Assembly: GCA_049642705.1 (NCBI GenBank)
Contig: JBARPB010000012.1
Location: forward strand, 1-35,110
Length of the DNA stretch: 35,110 nt
Origin: CAZYPU01 sp049642705
GTDB lineage: Bacteria; Omnitrophota; Gorgyraeia; JABMRN01; RBG-13-46-9
Direction: 5' to 3'
Part shown: one piece after another, positions 31,555 to 35,110 of the stretch
Layout: the number at the start of each line of letters is the position of its first letter
Position numbering within the stretch: position 1 is the stretch's first letter
The notes under the pieces: model-generated
The model's database searches: none
What the model saw: the letters and a program-made list of their open reading frames with translations, nothing else
Told to the model about the DNA's origin: nothing
Made by a program: the position numbers and the translations under genes

Positions 31555-32250
31555 TTATTCTTCCTTTTCCCGCGGCCTAAACTTGCAGACCAGGGTAAAA
31601 TTCATCACATCCTGTCCTTCGACTACGCTTTTTTTCATGGAAACAAGTTCCACGTCCGAAAAATCTTTAAAAAAATCCTTGTTTCCTTTTAAGGAACGTA
31701 TGAAGCGCGCCACGTTGGCGGTAGGTTCCTCGCCCCTTCCGGAGGCAAAACCAGAGAGCGTAAGAATACCCACCTTACGCTGCCTCTCTTTGGCAGTTTT
31801 TGGCGTTCTTTTTGCCATTTGCTTCCCGGGTCCGAGCTTCCTCGGCGACCCAGCCTGCTTCGTTACCGTCCCCTTTTCGATTTTTTCGCCGTATGCAAGG
31901 TCCGCAAGCCAGATGTTCGGGGTCAGGCTGTTGCTCAATTCATTTAAGAGGCGCGACCAGTTGAGCTGCTTTTCAATGAGGCTATCGATGGCACTGCTCT
32001 TTTCGTTTATTGAGGATATCTTCTTTTTTATCCCGTCAAGTTCCGCTTTTTTAGGCGCCAGGTCCTTCCAGGTTTTATCCAGGCCCACAAGCTGCTTCTT
32101 ACTTATAAAAATAAGGCCGCTGAGAAAAAGCTGGATGAGAATAAGCGCGCCGACGAAACATGCACAAACGGGAATAAGCGGAATCTCGGGAAGCTCTATC
32201 CTCCTTTTCTTTTTTTTGAATTCCTGTGGTAGCAGGTTTAATTCTATCAT
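31555..32250 (-). CDS. pilN: PilN-like inner-membrane pilus alignment protein
   Basis: Started at MIELNLLPQEFKKKKRRIEL (32250), the PilM-binding N-terminal motif, in a 4-nt overlap with the stop of pilM; a longer frame to 32355 runs into pilM and is not credible. The 231-residue protein has one membrane segment at about 25-45, a coiled-coil region, and a fimbrial-assembly-like domain. A basic insertion near the middle (SPRKLGPGKQMAKRTPKTAK) is unusual for the family. The C-terminus has VELVSMKKSVVEGQDVMNFT. Confidence 0.88.
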   Translation of the reverse strand: MIELNLLPQEFKKKKRRIELPEIPLIPVCACFVGALILIQLFLSGLIFISKKQLVGLDKTWKDLAPKKAELDGIKKKISSINEKSSAIDSLIEKQLNWSRLLNELSNSLTPNIWLADLAYGEKIEKGTVTKQAGSPRKLGPGKQMAKRTPKTAKERQRKVGILTLSGFASGRGEEPTANVARFIRSLKGNKDFFKDFSDVELVSMKKSVVEGQDVMNFTLVCKFRPREKEE

Positions 32251-33269
32251 TTTCTTAATGCAAGGCCTGCAGAAACCCCGAATTGCGCTCCTGCGGCATC
32301 CGGGAGTTTTGTGTCTACTTCGGGGCTTACTTCGAATTTTGAAAACGGATTCCATATTACGGGTTTAGTGCCGAAATTTTCTTCCAGATAATTCAGGATT
32401 CCGGGAAGCTTTGCCGCGCCACCCGATACATAAATTTCGTCGATCCCCTTTCCGTATTGATTTTCGTAGTAGCCGAAGGAAAGCCTCAGCTCGTCAACAA
32501 GATTGCTTAATACGGGCCTTGCGGCATCCAGGACCTGCGCCTCTTTTTCTCCGGGTTCGAAAATAAATTTATCCGACTCTTTTTCCTCTGTCCCGAATGC
32601 CTTCGAGATCGACTTGGCCATATCAATCGCTGCGATCTGTATGTCCCTCGTAAAAAACGGCTCAGGCCCCCTGGCGATTACGACATTTGTCTGCGTATAA
32701 CCGATGTTGAGAAGCGCTCTGCTCTTTGATTCATCCGGCGATCCTGCGCAGTTACAAAAGGCGTTAAAGCAGGCGAAGCTGTCGATATCGATTACCGCCA
32801 CGGAAAGGCCCGCTTCCTTTAACATCTCGATTCTGGAATTCACGACGTCCTTTTTCGCCGCGGCGAGAAGGACCCGCATCTGGTTTTTTTCCTCCGCGTC
32901 CTCTTCCAGTATGCATGCGTCTATAAAAACTTCGTTTATGTTAAAAGGAATGTATTTTTCCGCTTCAAATCGGAGAGAATTCCTGAGGTCCTCTTCCTTC
33001 ATTCTCGGCATGTTAATAAATCTTACGATGGCCGAAGGCGCGGAAAGCGAAATATTGACCTCGGTGGTATTCGGCTTGAATGTTTCCAGGAGCTCTGCGA
33101 GTGCCTTGGCGGTATTCTCAAGGGTAGCCGGAGGGGTGATTTCAACGAAATGCAGTTTTGTAAGTTTTGGTGTGGCGTTTTCGAAAGATAATTCGAGGGC
33201 CTTGATGAGTCGGGTGCCTATATCTAATCCGACGTGAAATTCTTTTTTTCCGGGGCCTTTACCTTTCAT
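32247..33269 (-). CDS. pilM: PilM-like cytoplasmic actin-fold pilus protein
   Basis: The 340-residue protein has the actin-like fold: phosphate-1 motif HVGLDIGTRLIKALEL, MPRMKEEDLRNSLRFEAEKY and IPFNINEV near 95, ALLNIGYTQTNVVIARG near 190, and EIYVSGGAAKLPGILNYLEE near 290. PilM binds the N-terminus of PilN and connects to the cytoplasmic ATPases. It is first in the operon pilM-pilN-pilO-pilP-pilQ, with a strong promoter and a leader of only about 15 nt that has no Shine-Dalgarno site. Confidence 0.94.
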   Translation of the reverse strand: MKGKGPGKKEFHVGLDIGTRLIKALELSFENATPKLTKLHFVEITPPATLENTAKALAELLETFKPNTTEVNISLSAPSAIVRFINMPRMKEEDLRNSLRFEAEKYIPFNINEVFIDACILEEDAEEKNQMRVLLAAAKKDVVNSRIEMLKEAGLSVAVIDIDSFACFNAFCNCAGSPDESKSRALLNIGYTQTNVVIARGPEPFFTRDIQIAAIDMAKSISKAFGTEEKESDKFIFEPGEKEAQVLDAARPVLSNLVDELRLSFGYYENQYGKGIDEIYVSGGAAKLPGILNYLEENFGTKPVIWNPFSKFEVSPEVDTKLPDAAGAQFGVSAGLALRK

Positions 33270-33290
33270 ATATAATACTATTTTATCACA

Positions 33291-33319
33291 AGAGTATCAT
33301 ATATAGAGGCATTTGTCAA
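33291..33319 (-). promoter_or_regulatory. Predicted sigma-70 promoter of the pilM operon
   Basis: On the minus strand a consensus TTGACA (33319-33314), a 17-nt spacer, then TACTCT (33296-33291). It is downstream of the pilin terminator and would drive pilMNOPQ, rng, the minor pilins and the protease. Confidence 0.75.
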
Positions 33320-33365
33320 GCCGGGTCGGAACTTATTTTAATTCTTCCAGGAGGTCTAAATATAC

Positions 33366-33398
33366 AAAAAGGGCAGCGATTTTTTCGCTGCCCTTTTT
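33366..33398 (-). terminator. Rho-independent terminator after the major pilin gene
   Basis: A 13-bp perfect stem AAAAAGGGCAGCG/CGCTGCCCTTTTT with a 7-nt loop, ending in a T run. It starts 22 nt after the pilin stop and should separate the highly expressed pilin transcript from the pilM operon. Confidence 0.9.
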
Positions 33399-33420
33399 GC
33401 GTGCATATTGCTGGAAGCCA

Positions 33421-33789
33421 TTAAGCTTCTGTCGGGGCGCTCGCTACGCCGTGGACGCTGCATGACGGCTCAACCTGCACCGTACCGATGGTATAGGTTC
33501 CGCCTGACTGACATACAGGTGTTCTCTTGAGATAATCCGGAACCAAAGTGCCCATCGCAGCGGCTTCTGAACCGCCAGGGATAACAGTGTCGGCTGCCCC
33601 CGTATCAATCGCCCATATCTGCTTTGCGCCGTCAATCTGTTTCAAGTTGGCGACACAGGCGTTTGTCCGGGCCATTACACGAGCCCTTACGAAGTTAGGA
33701 ATGGCTATCGCTGCTAATAGACCTATAATTGCGACAACGATCATTATTTCAACCAGCGTAAAGCCCTTCTTGTTCAACCTTCTCATCAT
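33421..33789 (-). CDS. pilA: Type IV major pilin (prepilin)
   Basis: The 122-residue prepilin has leader MMRRLNKKG, then the processed N-terminus FTLVEIMIVVAIIGLLAAIA with Glu5. The helix continues PNFVRARVMARTNACVANLK and the small globular domain ends with two cysteines (VCQSGGTYTIGTV, PSCSVHG) that probably form the C-terminal disulphide loop. The compact form with ANLKQIDGAKQIWA is typical of pilins in PVC-group bacteria. GAGGTG lies 4 nt before the first ATG. It has tandem promoters and its own terminator between pilC and pilM. A GspG-type pseudopilin is the alternative, but the pil context favours a pilus. Confidence 0.92.
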   Translation of the reverse strand: MMRRLNKKGFTLVEIMIVVAIIGLLAAIAIPNFVRARVMARTNACVANLKQIDGAKQIWAIDTGAADTVIPGGSEAAAMGTLVPDYLKRTPVCQSGGTYTIGTVQVEPSCSVHGVASAPTEA

Positions 33790-33821
33790 CTTTCACCTCT
33801 CTTTCTTCCCTTAGGTAAGTG

Positions 33822-33865
33822 ATGCCTTTCACGAGGACAATTTATTATAGCCCCATAAAAGGCAT
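33822..33865. promoter_or_regulatory. 8-bp inverted repeat in the pilin promoter/leader region
   Basis: ATGCCTTT (33822-33829) and AAAGGCAT (33858-33865) are exact complements 28 nt apart. The repeat encloses the -10 box of P2. It could be an operator half-site pair, or a leader hairpin in transcripts from P1. Confidence 0.45.
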
Positions 33866-33871
33866 TCTCAA
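33844..33871 (-). promoter_or_regulatory. Proximal pilin promoter (P2)
   Basis: On the minus strand TTGAGA (33871-33866), a 16-nt spacer, then a consensus TATAAT (33849-33844). The leader is about 48 nt. The spacer holds one arm of an 8-bp inverted repeat (33822-33829 with 33858-33865). Confidence 0.65.
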
Positions 33872-33890
33872 GGGATATCTATCTATTTTA

Positions 33891-33919
33891 AGTATACCAT
33901 AGAATATGGCAAAAGTCAA
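33891..33919 (-). promoter_or_regulatory. Distal pilin promoter (P1)
   Basis: On the minus strand TTGACT (33919-33914), a 17-nt spacer, then TATACT (33896-33891), starting 11 nt after the pilC stop. It forms a tandem pair with P2. Confidence 0.7.
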
Positions 33920-33930
33920 GGTAGGGGGTG

Positions 33931-35110
33931 TTAAGCGCCGACCAGGGTGGTGATTTTCAGTATGGGCAGAAACATGCAGATAACGATGCCGCCGATAACA
34001 ATCCCGAGAAATGCTATAATGAGCGGCTCGATAAGGCTTGTCAGGCCGGTCACGGCCGCGTCCACCTGCTCGTCGTAGAAATCCGCTATTTTCGTCAGCA
34101 TCTTCTCAAGTTCCCCCGTCTGCTCGCCGACAGAAACCATGCGCACCACCATGGGCGGAAATACCCCGCTTCTCGAAAGCGGATCCGCGATCGGCTCCCC
34201 CTCTTTTACGTTTGTCCTGACGCTATCAACCGCTATTTCTATGACGCGGTTTCCCGATGTTTTGCTGACAATCTCAAGAGAGCCCAGGATGGGAACGCCG
34301 CTTCGTATGAGAGTAGAAAGGGTCCTCGTGAACTTGCCTACCGCCACCTTCCTCATCAGGATACCGAATATGGGTATTTTTAACTTAAGGCCATCCAGTT
34401 TAATCTTTCCCTTTTCCGTTTTGGCGTACCTCCTGAGGAAGAAAGCGCCGAGAACGAGGAGGGCTATGACTACGTAAAAATACCTCCGCAGGAAGTTGCT
34501 TACGTTAATCATAATCTGCGTGGGAACGGGTAATTTGGCGCCGAAACCTGCGTATATATCGCCGAACACGGGAACCACCTTTATCAGCAAAAAGGCGGTT
34601 ATCGCAATTGCCATAATTGTCACCGCCGTGGGATACACTAAAGCCGCCTTTATCTTCTTCTGCAGGCTTGCTGTTTTTTCAAGATACCCGGCGAGGCGGT
34701 CCAGGATTTCGTCCAACATGCCGCTTGACTCGCCTGCCCTCACCATGTTAATGAAAAGGGACGAAAAAATGTTCGCGTGTTTGGCCAGCGCCTCGGACAG
34801 GCTCGAGCCCGTTTCCACGTCATCGCGGATCTTGGAAACAACCTGCTTAAATACCGGGTGTTCGATCTGTTCGGCCAGGATATCGAGCGCGGTTACAAGC
34901 GGAATACCGGCGTCAACCATCGTGGCAAGCTGACGGGAAAAGACGACGAGGTCGTCAATCTTTACCTTCTTCTTCTTTATTTTGCCGAAAATGTCAAGCG
35001 AAAGCCCTAATTTCCTCTCTTCTGCGAGAGAGATTATTATAAAGCCCTTTGCCCTCAGCGATTGAATCGCGCCGTCCCTGGATGGCGTATCGAGGAGCCC
35101 CTTAAGCGTC
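33931..35110 (-). CDS. pilC: PilC/GspF-type inner-membrane platform protein, N-terminus beyond the window
   Basis: About 392 residues are visible; the gene starts beyond the right edge. The reading frame is open to 35110 (KGLLDTPSRDGAIQSLRAKG visible first, then VVFSRQLATMVDAGIPLVTA), so an ATG at 34920 is internal. Two GspF domains are present, each with the typical GIPLVTALDIL and GVPILGSLEIV segments and the VRAGESSGMLDEIL and VSVGEQTGELEKML signatures. The membrane segments are near ALVYPTAVTIMAIAITAFLL and IIAFLGIVIGGIVICMFLPI. It forms the rotor-like platform on which the assembly ATPases act. Confidence 0.95.
   Translation of the reverse strand, partial: TLKGLLDTPSRDGAIQSLRAKGFIIISLAEERKLGLSLDIFGKIKKKKVKIDDLVVFSRQLATMVDAGIPLVTALDILAEQIEHPVFKQVVSKIRDDVETGSSLSEALAKHANIFSSLFINMVRAGESSGMLDEILDRLAGYLEKTASLQKKIKAALVYPTAVTIMAIAITAFLLIKVVPVFGDIYAGFGAKLPVPTQIMINVSNFLRRYFYVVIALLVLGAFFLRRYAKTEKGKIKLDGLKLKIPIFGILMRKVAVGKFTRTLSTLIRSGVPILGSLEIVSKTSGNRVIEIAVDSVRTNVKEGEPIADPLSRSGVFPPMVVRMVSVGEQTGELEKMLTKIADFYDEQVDAAVTGLTSLIEPLIIAFLGIVIGGIVICMFLPILKITTLVGA

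Noticed and set aside
32250..32355. Longer N-terminus for PilN
   Set aside because: The extra 35 residues overlap pilM in another frame and are arginine- and cysteine-rich; the family motif begins at the ATG in the 4-nt overlap.

Overview
The window reads as a bacterial chromosome segment, most likely from the PVC superphylum and probably Candidatus Omnitrophota (OP3). That placement is inferred from the major pilin type (short, with a CVANLKQIDGAKQ-like region and a paired-cysteine tail), the type IV pilus gene set, lipoproteins and outer-membrane foldases indicating a Gram-negative envelope, and the gene order RNase G - L21 - L27 - Obg - proB - proA - nadD - rsfS. A 16S or marker-gene comparison would be needed to confirm it. 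Almost every gene is on the minus strand; mfd (14031-15917) is the only plus-strand gene. Coding density is very high and many neighbours overlap by 4 to 31 nt.

Layout from right to left, the direction of transcription. 35110-23049 is the type IV pilus locus: pilC (partial), the major pilin with tandem promoters and its own terminator, then a long operon pilM-pilN-pilO-pilP-pilQ, RNase G, three minor pilin-like genes and a retropepsin-like aspartic protease. 22987-18240 holds rplU, rpmA, obgE, proB, proA and nadD. 18164-15942 holds an unrecognised 56-residue gene, rsfS and argS. mfd stands alone, divergent from ppiC-surA-pdxA-rsmA (13938-10345). Then come gatC-gatA-gatB-ctpA (10294-5939), and tsaD with a bactofilin-HTH fusion, a membrane-anchored HTH protein, a double-PDZ protein and a HAMP membrane protein (5890-2473). 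The window closes with polA (partial, 2380-1).

The most unusual feature is a pair of intergenic elements, A (2926-3107) and B (22133-22408). They share ends (AATGAG...CTCATT), a conserved purine-rich linker and three hairpins whose stems differ in sequence but stay base-paired. Both start on the stop codon of the upstream gene and lie inside apparent operons in the same orientation. They look like two members of an undescribed dispersed structured element. Other points of interest are an Mfd of only 628 residues that keeps the UvrA-binding D2 region, the RNA polymerase-interacting domain and the translocase but lacks D1, D3 and D7; the bactofilin with a fused excisionase-type HTH next to an HTH protein with a tail anchor; several promoters whose -10 box ends 7 to 9 nt from the start codon, suggesting leaderless mRNAs; and the new small gene before rsfS. 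No tRNA, rRNA, CRISPR array, prophage or transposase gene was seen. No gap between genes exceeds 300 bases; the largest gap is filled by element B.
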